Source: Acidisarcina sp.
GTDB lineage: Bacteria > Acidobacteriota > Blastocatellia > Pyrinomonadales > Pyrinomonadaceae
Length of the DNA: 5,559 nucleotides
NCBI GenBank assembly: GCA_021155145.1
Contig: JAJNPX010000334.1
Location: 1-5,559, forward strand
Direction: 5' to 3'
Made by a program: the position numbers and the translations under genes. The first letter of the stretch is position 1; the number at the start of each line of letters is the position of its first letter. Below the pieces are notes generated by a model. That model saw only the letters and a program-made list of their open reading frames with translations. It was not told where the DNA came from and did not search any database. Shown piece by piece: positions 1 through 5,559 of this stretch.

Positions 1-153
<153 letters not shown>

Positions 154-245
154 GAATAAATTTCAGATTCCATATTTCAGATTTCAAATTGAATCTGGAA
201 TCTGGAATCTGGAATCCGGAATCTGGAATCCGGAATCTGAAAGAT
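154..245. repeat. Spacer 1 (tuf-rpsJ): GAATCTG heptamer array with inverted left arm
   Basis: Seven back-to-back 7-bp units occupy 191-239: GAATCTG five times and GAATCCG twice (212-218 and 226-232). Upstream, 164-190 holds the opposite orientation in the same 7-bp phase: CAGATTC, CATATTT, CAGATTT, then CAAATT. The arm 164-184 can pair with 191-211 across a 6-nt loop (185-190), with 18 Watson-Crick pairs plus 2 G-U of 21. Because the right array has seven units, the pairing could slip by whole heptamers. The array ends 6 nt before the rpsJ ATG. No T-run follows, so this does not look like an intrinsic terminator. It is clearly AT-richer than the flanking genes. Confidence 0.93.
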
Positions 246-566
246 ATGTTGAACGAAAAAATCCGCATCAAGCTAAAAGCCTACGATCACCGCGTTTTGG
301 ATCAATCCACGCAGGAGATCGTCGATACGGCGAAGAGGACCGGAGCGAGGATCGCCGGGCCGATACCGCTGCCGACCGTCAAGAACAAGTGGACCGTGCT
401 TCGCTCGCCCCACGTCGATAAGAAATCGCGTGAGCAGTTCGAGATCAGGACGCACAAACGCTTGATGGACATTCTGGACCCGACGGCGGAGACGGTAGAT
501 GCGTTGATGAGATTGGATCTGCCCGCGGGCGTCGATGTCGAGATCAAGGCTTTTGGCAAGAACTAA
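246..566 (+). CDS. rpsJ: 30S ribosomal protein S10 (NusE)
   Basis: The protein has 106 residues, close to the 102-105 usual for S10. The N-terminus [15 protein letters not shown] and the block [16 protein letters not shown] (residues 29-44, matching the S10 family signature) identify it, with [20 protein letters not shown] (53-72) following. S10 is a head protein of the 30S subunit. In well-studied bacteria it also acts as NusE, binding NusB in rRNA antitermination and contacting NusG. ATG 246 was chosen because it gives the family's normal N-terminus. The frame stays open upstream to a TTG at 189, but that extension only translates the heptamer repeats. No clear Shine-Dalgarno sequence precedes it; the context is GAAAGAT-ATG, shared with rplC and rpsC. 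It opens the S10 cluster proper after tuf. Confidence 0.98.
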   Translation: MLNEKIRIKLKAYDHRVLDQSTQEIVDTAKRTGARIAGPIPLPTVKNKWTVLRSPHVDKKSREQFEIRTHKRLMDILDPTAETVDALMRLDLPAGVDVEIKAFGKN

Positions 567-659
567 CCGATTTTGGATTTTTGATTTTGGATTTGGGATT
601 GGTCTTACGGCCAGCTCTTCAATCCGAAATCGCAAATCCAAGATCCAAAATCGAAAGAT
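567..659. repeat. Spacer 2 (rpsJ-rplC): long inverted repeat of GATTTTG-type heptamers
   Basis: The left arm 569-600 reads as 7-bp units GATTTTG, GATTTTT, GATTTTG, GATTTGG, GATT. The right arm 621-652 reads AATCCGA, AATCGCA, AATCCAA, GATCCAA, AATC. The 32-nt arms match as an inverted repeat at 27 of 32 positions, with a 20-nt core at 601-620. The transcript should form a long rod-like hairpin. The right arm ends 7 nt before the rplC ATG, so the hairpin abuts or covers the place where an RBS should be. No T-run follows the stem. This is the most regular fold-back in the window. Confidence 0.94.
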
Positions 660-1298
660 ATGATCAGTGGAATCATTGGTAGAAAGGTCGGAATGACGCA
701 GATATTTGCCGAGGACGGAACGGTAACGCCGGTGACCGTCATAAAGGCAGGGCCGTGCGTCGTCGTTCAGACAAAGAGCGCGAACGGTGCGGACGGATAC
801 AACGCCGTCCAGCTTGGACTGGTCGAAGAAAAACCGGTTCGCCTCAAAAACGTTTCGAAGCCGCTCCAGGGCCACTTTGAAAAGACGGGTGCCGGCACGC
901 CGCCGATGCGTGTACTTAAAGAGATACGCCTCGCCGGCGAACCGGACGCTGCGGTCGGCGATCAGGTCAAGGTCGATGTCTTTGCGGACGGGGACAAGAT
1001 CGAGGTCGTCGGGCGCTCGAAGGGTAAAGGCTTTGCCGGTACGGTCAAGCGTCACAACTTTGCACGCGGCCCCGAATCGCACGGTTCGATGAACGTGCGG
1101 CGGCCGGGTTCGATCGGACAATCGGCCTATCCGTCACGCGTTATAAAAGGAACGCGTTCGTCAGGCCACATGGGTGACGACCGGGTGACGGTCAAGGGAC
1201 TGACGGTCGCCAAGGTCGATGCGGAAAATAACCTGTTGATGGTTCGCGGTGCAGTTCCGGGTGCGAACGGAAGCGTTGTCATTGTGAAGAAATCATAA
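660..1298 (+). CDS. rplC: 50S ribosomal protein L3
   Basis: The protein has 212 residues (E. coli L3 has 209). It starts [20 protein letters not shown], a typical bacterial L3 N-terminus. The core block [19 protein letters not shown] (117-135) carries the L3 signature region, with Glu115 where the usual pattern has Asp or Asn. It is followed by [18 protein letters not shown] (137-154). Gln154 lies in the GSIGQ segment, whose glutamine is methylated by PrmB in E. coli; whether it is modified here is unknown. L3 binds 23S rRNA early in 50S assembly, and its long loop reaches toward the peptidyl-transferase centre. The start is preceded by CGAAAGAT and no canonical Shine-Dalgarno. The gene is isolated on both sides by repeat spacers, unlike the tight packing usual for rpsJ-rplC-rplD. 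Confidence 0.98.
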   Translation: MISGIIGRKVGMTQIFAEDGTVTPVTVIKAGPCVVVQTKSANGADGYNAVQLGLVEEKPVRLKNVSKPLQGHFEKTGAGTPPMRVLKEIRLAGEPDAAVGDQVKVDVFADGDKIEVVGRSKGKGFAGTVKRHNFARGPESHGSMNVRRPGSIGQSAYPSRVIKGTRSSGHMGDDRVTVKGLTVAKVDAENNLLMVRGAVPGANGSVVIVKKS

Positions 1299-1381
1299 GT
1301 TCAAGGTTCCAGGTTCAATGTTCAAGGTGTGAAACTTTGAACTTGCAGCGTGGAACCGGGAACTCGAACGGAGAGAGAATT
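1299..1381. repeat. Spacer 3 (rplC-rplD): GTTCAAG heptamers in inverted arrangement
   Basis: Starting immediately after the rplC stop, 7-bp units GTTCAAG (1299-1305), GTTCCAG, GTTCAAT and GTTCAAG (to 1326) run in tandem. The segment 1335-1369 holds the opposite orientation in units such as ACTTTGA, ACTTGCA, ACCGGGA and ACTCGAA. Arms 1299-1326 and 1342-1369 match ungapped at 20 of 28 positions, plus 3 possible G-U pairs. An inner hairpin, 1320-1327 with 1335-1342 around a 7-nt loop, could form instead of the inner end of the long stem. The repeat stops just before the GGAG motif of rplD, so a normal RBS is kept here. Confidence 0.88.
1370..1373 (+). promoter_or_regulatory. Shine-Dalgarno GGAG for rplD
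   Basis: GGAG, continuing as GGAGAGAG, lies 8 nt before ATG 1382. It supports that start over the in-frame TTG at 1337, which falls inside the inverted repeat. It is one of only three clear Shine-Dalgarno sites in the window. Confidence 0.8.
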
Positions 1382-2173
1382 ATGCCTACCGTAAAGGTTC
1401 GCAATTTGAAGAACAAGGAAGTCGGCGAGATAACGCTGTCAGATGCCGTTTTCGGTGCCGATCTGAACGAATCGCTGATCCACTCGGCGCTGATGAATTT
1501 TCGTGCCAATGCGAGGGCCGGCACGTCGGCGACGAAGACCCGCGGGAACGTCTCGGGTTCGGGCCGAAAGCTCTGGAAGCAGAAAGGGACGGGACGGGCG
1601 CGTATCGCCTCGCTTCGCTCGCCGCTGTGGAAGGGCGGCGGCAACGTCCACGGCCCGCAGCCGCGCGACTGGTCGTACGACATGCCCAAGAAGATGCGCC
1701 GCGGCGCACTTCGCTCGGCCCTTTCGGAACGCCTGCGTGAGGGCAACCTGATCGTGATCGATGAGTTCGGGATCAGCTCGCCAAAGACGAAGGAATTCCT
1801 CGCCGCGCTTGCTCAGCTTGGGGCGGCCGCGAAGAACCTCGTGGTCGATTCGCTCGACAATGCGAATCTCGTGCTCTCGTCGCGGAACGTCAAGAAGACC
1901 AAGGTGACCAACAGCTACGGGCTGAACATTTACGACCTGCTCTATCACGAAAAGCTCTTCATCTCGAAAGCGGCGATCGAGGAGCTGAACCGGATACTGG
2001 ATCCGGGAACGGAAAAGGCGGAAGAGCCGGCCGAGGAAAAGCCGAAAGCGAAGCGGGCCGCCAAGCCGAAGGCCGAAGCCGCGGCCGATAGCGAGGCGAA
2101 ACCCAAACCGGCCAAGAAAGCCAAGGCCGAGCCGGCCGCCGAAGAGAATGCGGAGGTGACCGAGAATGAGTAA
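1382..2173 (+). CDS. rplD: 50S ribosomal protein L4 with charged C-terminal extension
   Basis: The protein has 263 residues; bacterial L4 is usually about 200-210. Residues 1-210 are a full L4 core: [21 protein letters not shown] (54-74) begins the extended loop, followed by [20 protein letters not shown] (90-109). In E. coli this loop reaches into the exit tunnel, forms the constriction with L22, and carries macrolide-resistance positions around the [10 protein letters not shown] motif; those residues look ordinary here. Residues 211-263 form a low-complexity tail of Ala, Lys, Glu and Pro (14 acidic, 12 basic), probably disordered. In E. coli L4 also represses the S10 operon through the leader RNA; no such leader is visible here. 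The gene has a good Shine-Dalgarno, and its last 8 bases overlap rplW. Confidence 0.97.
   Translation: MPTVKVRNLKNKEVGEITLSDAVFGADLNESLIHSALMNFRANARAGTSATKTRGNVSGSGRKLWKQKGTGRARIASLRSPLWKGGGNVHGPQPRDWSYDMPKKMRRGALRSALSERLREGNLIVIDEFGISSPKTKEFLAALAQLGAAAKNLVVDSLDNANLVLSSRNVKKTKVTNSYGLNIYDLLYHEKLFISKAAIEELNRILDPGTEKAEEPAEEKPKAKRAAKPKAEAAADSEAKPKPAKKAKAEPAAEENAEVTENE
2152..2159 (+). promoter_or_regulatory. Strong Shine-Dalgarno GGAGGTGA for rplW
   Basis: GGAGGTGA lies inside the rplD 3' coding sequence with 6 nt to ATG 2166. It is the best match to the anti-Shine-Dalgarno in the window and sits at the only gene junction without a spacer. This shows that the organism does use canonical Shine-Dalgarno initiation. 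Confidence 0.88.
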
Positions 2174-2495
2174 GTTGGACGTTTGGAATATTTTGAGATC
2201 GCCGGTCGTCACCGAAAAGAGCGTCATCCTGAAAGAGGATTCGACCGATGAGAATTCGGGCCGCAAGGCCGGCCAGGTGCTGACCTTTCGGGTCGATACC
2301 AAGGCGACAAAGACCGAGATCAAGGGTGCCGTCGAGGAGATATTCAACGTGAAGGTCTCGTCGGTGAGAACGGTCCAGTACGAGGGCAAGACGAAACGCC
2401 GCGGCCGCCAGGAAGGCCGCCGTCCGAACTGGAAGAAGGCCTACGTCACGCTTCGCAAGGGCGAGCCGATGGTCGATTACGCAGAAGCGATCTAA
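2166..2495 (+). CDS. rplW: 50S ribosomal protein L23
   Basis: The protein has 109 residues (E. coli has 100). [17 protein letters not shown] (4-20) and [16 protein letters not shown] (85-100, the L23 signature) identify it. L23 sits at the tunnel exit and is the docking site for trigger factor and SRP. Glu17 in VVTEKS corresponds to the E. coli Glu18 needed for trigger factor binding. Between TEK (16-18) and the conserved ATK (47-49) there are about 10 more residues than in E. coli L23, with the acidic stretch [12 protein letters not shown] (23-34), so one loop is longer. The start overlaps the rplD end by 8 bp and has a strong Shine-Dalgarno, so translational coupling with rplD is likely. 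This is the only tightly packed junction in the window. Confidence 0.97.
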   Translation: MSKLDVWNILRSPVVTEKSVILKEDSTDENSGRKAGQVLTFRVDTKATKTEIKGAVEEIFNVKVSSVRTVQYEGKTKRRGRQEGRRPNWKKAYVTLRKGEPMVDYAEAI

Positions 2496-2582
2496 GGAAT
2501 GCGGATTGAGGAATGCGGAATGCGGAATGCGGATTTGAGATCCAAAATCCGAAATCCAAAATCCCAAATCCAAAATTGAGAT
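2496..2582. repeat. Spacer 4 (rplW-rplB): GAATGCG and ATCCAAA heptamer arrays
   Basis: The left part carries 7-bp units from 2497: GAATGCG, GATTGAG, then GAATGCG three times (2511-2531). The right part, 2540-2574, is five tandem units: ATCCAAA, ATCCGAA, ATCCAAA, ATCCCAA, ATCCAAA. The two arrays are roughly reverse complements. Arms 2504-2536 and 2545-2577 can pair with about 22 Watson-Crick pairs of 33, including a perfect inner 7-bp stem (2530-2536 with 2545-2551) around an 8-nt loop. The array ends 8 nt before the rplB ATG. There is no T-run and no canonical Shine-Dalgarno. Confidence 0.92.
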
Positions 2583-3411
<829 letters not shown>

Positions 3412-3413
<2 letters not shown>

Positions 3414-3476
3414 TTCCAAATTCCATATTCCAGATACAGCATCTGGAATCTGAAATCTGAAATTTGAAATTTAGTT
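3412..3476. repeat. Spacer 5 (rplB-rpsS): tight heptamer hairpin reaching into the rplB stop codon
   Basis: The left units are TAATTCC (3411-3417, containing the rplB stop), AAATTCC and ATATTCC, then AGAT. The right units are ATCTGGA (3441-3447), ATCTGAA, ATCTGAA and ATTTGAA. Arms 3412-3435 and 3441-3464 match as an inverted repeat at 20 of 24 positions with a 5-nt loop, ACAGC. This should be a stable hairpin despite its AT-richness. It belongs to the same sequence family as spacer 1 (shared ATCTGGA and ATATTCC-like units). The array ends a few bases before ATG 3477, and no Shine-Dalgarno is visible. Confidence 0.92.
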
Positions 3477-3767
3477 ATGCCACGTTCATTAAAAAAAGGG
3501 CCGTTCATCGATCTCAGCCTGCAGAAAGCCTTGGCGAGGATCGCCGAGACGGGAAAGAAGCCGCCCGCAGTAAAGACCTGGTCGCGCCGTTCGACGATCT
3601 CTCCGGATATGGTCGGACTGACATTCGGCGTGCATAACGGCAAACGCCACATTCCGGTCTTCGTGACCGAGAATATGGTCGGCCACAAGCTGGGTGAATT
3701 CTCGCCGACACGGACGTTCAAGGGGCATCCGGGGACGAAAGCGGAGAAGATGGCGAAGAGGAAGTAA
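3477..3767 (+). CDS. rpsS: 30S ribosomal protein S19
   Basis: The protein has 96 residues (E. coli has 92). [19 protein letters not shown] is a classic S19 start. Residues 54-78, from [18 protein letters not shown] to LGEFSPT, match the S19 family signature fully. S19 lies in the 30S head, pairs with S13 and contacts the A-site finger bridge of the large subunit. The lysine-rich end (KAEKMAKRK) is normal for the family. The start ATG follows an AT-rich stretch, AAATTTAGTT, with no purine-rich Shine-Dalgarno. Initiation here probably depends on an unstructured AU-rich site or on coupling through the hairpin; this is inference. The stop codon lies inside the next repeat array. Confidence 0.97.
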   Translation: MPRSLKKGPFIDLSLQKALARIAETGKKPPAVKTWSRRSTISPDMVGLTFGVHNGKRHIPVFVTENMVGHKLGEFSPTRTFKGHPGTKAEKMAKRK

Positions 3768-3846
3768 GCAGTCAGCAGTCAGCAGTCAGCAGTCAGTTAG
3801 GATCTTACTGCTTACGGCTCACCGCTTACAGCTCACCATAAAGAAT
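3764..3846. repeat. Spacer 6 (rpsS-rplV): GCAGTCA tandem array and CTTACNG array
   Basis: Four perfect tandem copies of GCAGTCA run from 3768 to 3795. Just upstream, the rpsS stop is part of a variant unit, TAAGCAG (3765-3771). The second half, 3804-3838, is five degenerate units: CTTACTG, CTTACGG, CTCACCG, CTTACAG, CTCACCA. The halves are approximate reverse complements: arms 3764-3796 and 3804-3836 match at 25 of 33 positions around a 7-nt core. The left array is perfectly homogeneous while the right one is degenerate, which suggests recent expansion of the left side. The array ends about 8 nt before ATG 3847. Confidence 0.9.
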
Positions 3847-4551
3847 ATGGAAGCGATAGCAAAGACAAGACATTTGAAGGGAAGCCCGCGAAAGACGCGG
3901 CTCGTGATCGATATGATCCGCGGCGAGAACGTCTCGCGAGCCCTTGCGATCCTGAAATTCACGGACAAGCGAGCGGCCGATCCGATCGAGAAGACGCTCA
4001 GGTCGGCGATCGCGAATGCGACCTATCTCGCCGAGCAGCAGAATATCGCCGTCGATCCCGACGATCTGTGGGTAAAGACCTGCTTTGTGGATATGGGCCC
4101 GACGAAGAATCGCCGGCGAATGCGGCCCGCTCCGCAGGGGCGTGCCTATCGCGAGCAGCGTCACTATTGCCACATCACCATTCAGGTGACGAGCGAAGAG
4201 AAGCCGAAGACCGAAAAGGAACTTAAGGCCGAGGCGGCCAAGGCTCGAAGGGCCGCTGAGACGCCGAAGAAAAAGGCTCCGGCAAAGAAGGCCGCGGCTC
4301 CAAAGGCCGAGAAGAAGGCGAAGCTTGTCGAGGCCGAGAATTTGACCGCCGATGCTCCCGAAACGCCGACTGTTGAGACGGTCGTTACGGATACGCCGGC
4401 GGCGGAGAATGTAGAGGCGGCGGCTACGGAAGTTGACGCGAACGTTGCGGATGCGAAGAATGCTTCGACCCGCGCCGAGGCCGAAAGCAACGCCACGAAG
4501 CCGGCGGATGCGGTGATGGAAAGGAATAACGAGGATCTGGAAAGGCAGTAA
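3847..4551 (+). CDS. rplV: 50S ribosomal protein L22 with long two-part C-terminal tail
   Basis: The protein has 234 residues, about twice the usual 110-115. The core, residues 1-116, is standard: MEAIAKTRHLKGSPRKTRLV, then NATYLAEQQ, then CFVDMGPTKNRRRMRPAPQG (79-98) and CHITIQV (108-114). The RPAPQGRA loop belongs to the hairpin that lines the exit tunnel with L4. Residues 117-160 are strongly basic (16 Lys/Arg against 7 Glu), rich in Lys and Ala. Residues 161-234 are acidic (18 Asp/Glu against 5 Lys/Arg), rich in Ala, Thr and Val. The tail is probably disordered and its role is unknown. ATG 3847 gives the family N-terminus; the open frame further upstream only translates spacer repeats and part of rpsS out of frame. 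Upstream bases are AAAGAAT, a weak RBS. Confidence 0.96.
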   Translation: MEAIAKTRHLKGSPRKTRLVIDMIRGENVSRALAILKFTDKRAADPIEKTLRSAIANATYLAEQQNIAVDPDDLWVKTCFVDMGPTKNRRRMRPAPQGRAYREQRHYCHITIQVTSEEKPKTEKELKAEAAKARRAAETPKKKAPAKKAAAPKAEKKAKLVEAENLTADAPETPTVETVVTDTPAAENVEAAATEVDANVADAKNASTRAEAESNATKPADAVMERNNEDLERQ

Positions 4552-4557
4552 AACAAT

Positions 4558-4575
4558 GCGGACAGGAATGTCCGC
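4558..4575. other. Perfect 7-bp hairpin with GGAA tetraloop in the rplV-rpsC spacer
   Basis: GCGGACA (4558-4564) and TGTCCGC (4569-4575) are exact reverse complements around GGAA, which fits the stable GNRA tetraloop class. It fills half of the 36-bp spacer and ends 12 nt before the rpsC ATG. It has no heptamer structure and no T-run after it, so it is neither a member of the other spacer family nor a typical terminator. It may be a dispersed palindromic repeat or a local RNA structure. Confidence 0.85.
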
Positions 4576-4587
4576 GCTCCGAAAGAT

Positions 4588-5318
4588 ATGGGACAGAAAG
4601 TACATCCATACGGCTTTAGGGTCGGATACAACAAAGATTGGCACTCGCATTGGTACACCAAGGCCGACTATGCAAAGTTCCTTGCCGAGGACCTCGAGCT
4701 GAAGCGTGAGCTTAAAAAGAAATTTGCCGGCGGCGGGGTCTCGCACATCGATATCGAGCGTGCGGCGACCCGCATGAAGATCATCATCTACACCTCGCGT
4801 CCGGGCATCATCATCGGCCGCAAGGGAGCCGAGATCGAAAAGCTTCGCGAAGACCTTTCGCGGAAGACGGGCCGCGAGGTGCTGGTATCGATCCAGGAAG
4901 TACGCCATCCGGAACTGAACGCTCAGCTTCAGGCCGAGAAGATCGCCCAGCAGCTTGAAAAACGTATCGCGTTTCGGCGTGCGATGAAGAAGACGATGGA
5001 AGAATCCATTCGCTTCGGGGCACAGGGTATCAAGGTAATGATCTCAGGCCGTCTGAACGGCGCCGAGATCGCGCGGACCGAGTGGTCGCTCGAGGGCCGT
5101 TTGCCGCTGCACACGCTCCGCTCGGATGTGGATTACGGTTTTGCCGAAGCACTCACGACCTTCGGGATCATCGGCGTGAAGGTTTGGATCTATCGCGGTG
5201 AGATCCTCGATCCGAAAGCATCGATGGCCCGCGGAACGACGACCGACCCGATGAACGAAGTGAAGGTACAGCGCGGAGCCGGCCGCGGAGACCGCCGGCC
5301 GCGTCGCGACGACCGTCG

Positions 5319-5322
<4 letters not shown>
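4588..5322 (+). CDS. rpsC: 30S ribosomal protein S3
   Basis: The protein has 244 residues (E. coli has 233). [20 protein letters not shown] is the S3 N-terminus. The KH RNA-binding domain shows its GxxG loop as IIIGRKG (74-80). The S3 family signature runs from Ala162 to Gly196 ([16 protein letters not shown] and onward to TFGIIG). The FRRAMKK segment (129-135) carries the basic residues that in E. coli S3 line the mRNA entry and support helicase activity. S3 sits at the mRNA entry channel with S4 and S5. The extra length is a basic tail, [16 protein letters not shown] (229-244). Its start context, CGAAAGATATG, is identical to that of rplC. The stop codon TAG forms part of the first unit of the following array. 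Confidence 0.98.
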
Positions 5323-5442
<120 letters not shown>

Positions 5443-5559
5443 ATGTTGATGCCGAAAAAGGTGAAGCACCGTCGAGTGATGAAGGGACGCATGCGCGGAA
5501 AAGCAACGCGCGGCGAGAACCTCGACTTCGGCGACTTCGGTCTGAAAGCATTGGAAGCG
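5443..5559 (+). CDS. rplP: 50S ribosomal protein L16, N-terminal fragment (3' end outside window)
   Basis: The frame is open to the window edge and gives 39 residues: [20 protein letters not shown], then [19 protein letters not shown]. The block [19 protein letters not shown] is diagnostic of L16. L16 binds 23S rRNA near the A site and helps position aminoacyl-tRNA; it is a late-assembly protein. rplP after rpsC is the standard S10-operon order, and rpmC (L29) and rpsQ (S17) would be expected next, outside the window. The start is supported by GGAG 8 nt upstream and by agreement with the family N-terminus MLMPKR. Confidence 0.97.
   Translation, partial: MLMPKKVKHRRVMKGRMRGKATRGENLDFGDFGLKALEA

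Noticed and set aside
189..245. N-terminal extension of S10 from an upstream TTG
   Set aside because: The extra residues only translate the heptamer array, and ATG 246 gives the standard S10 N-terminus.
154..245. Promoter between tuf and rpsJ
   Set aside because: The stretch is AT-rich because of the repeats, and I could not find a convincing pair of -35 and -10 boxes with proper spacing.
569..652. Rho-independent terminator after rpsJ (and likewise after other genes)
   Set aside because: The stems are AT-rich and no T-run follows the right arm. The next essential gene starts within a few bases.
567..659. MITE or other mobile element insertion
   Set aside because: There are no target-site duplications or transposase-type ends, and other spacers share the architecture but not the sequence, unlike copies of one mobile element.
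1439..2389. Long antisense open frame across rplD and rplW (also 273-1121, 2610-3419 and 3826-4908 on the minus strand)
   Set aside because: These frames lie opposite well-identified ribosomal genes, have no recognisable domain and read as shadows of GC-biased codon use.
3694..3846. N-terminal extension of L22 from an upstream ATG
   Set aside because: The region is rpsS read out of frame plus repeat translation; ATG 3847 matches the family start.

Overview
The window is a segment of a bacterial str-S10 ribosomal protein operon, all on the + strand. The order is 3' end of tuf (EF-Tu), rpsJ (S10), rplC (L3), rplD (L4), rplW (L23), rplB (L2), rpsS (S19), rplV (L22), rpsC (S3) and 5' end of rplP (L16). 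This is the canonical gene order, and every gene is identified from conserved family motifs in its translation. tuf and rplP run off the window edges.

The organism is a bacterium with moderately GC-rich coding sequence. Long Lys/Ala/Glu-rich tails on L4 and L22, tuf directly before rpsJ, and AT-rich heptamer-repeat spacers would fit an Acidobacteriota lineage such as Blastocatellia. That placement is a guess from general impression; no marker here proves it.

The unusual part lies between the genes. S10-operon genes are normally packed tightly, but here seven of the nine junctions carry 63-120 bp spacers. One more junction has 36 bp, and only rplD/rplW overlap. Each of the seven long spacers is built of 7-bp tandem units: a 5' array, a short core, and a 3' array that is roughly the reverse complement of the first. 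Each transcript should therefore fold into an imperfect hairpin that ends within about 2-19 nt of the next start codon. The heptamer differs from spacer to spacer (GAATCTG, GATTTTG, GTTCAAG, GAATGCG/ATCCAAA, ATTCCAG/ATCTGAA, GCAGTCA/CTTACNG, ATAGTGA/ACTGACC), but the architecture is constant. In three junctions (rplB, rpsS, rpsC) the upstream stop codon lies inside the first repeat unit. The 36-bp rplV-rpsC spacer holds a different element, a perfect 7-bp stem with a GGAA tetraloop.

Layout: 1-153 tuf end; 154-245 spacer 1; 246-566 rpsJ; 567-659 spacer 2; 660-1298 rplC; 1299-1381 spacer 3; 1382-2173 rplD overlapping 2166-2495 rplW; 2496-2582 spacer 4; 2583-3413 rplB; 3414-3476 spacer 5; 3477-3767 rpsS; 3768-3846 spacer 6; 3847-4551 rplV; 4552-4587 short hairpin spacer; 4588-5322 rpsC; 5323-5442 spacer 7; 5443 to end rplP. 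The proteins assemble into the small subunit (S10, S19, S3) and large subunit (L3, L4, L23, L2, L22, L16), and EF-Tu delivers aminoacyl-tRNA to the finished ribosome. I see no promoter, intrinsic terminator, tRNA, CRISPR array or transposase gene. No gene-free stretch exceeds 300 bases.
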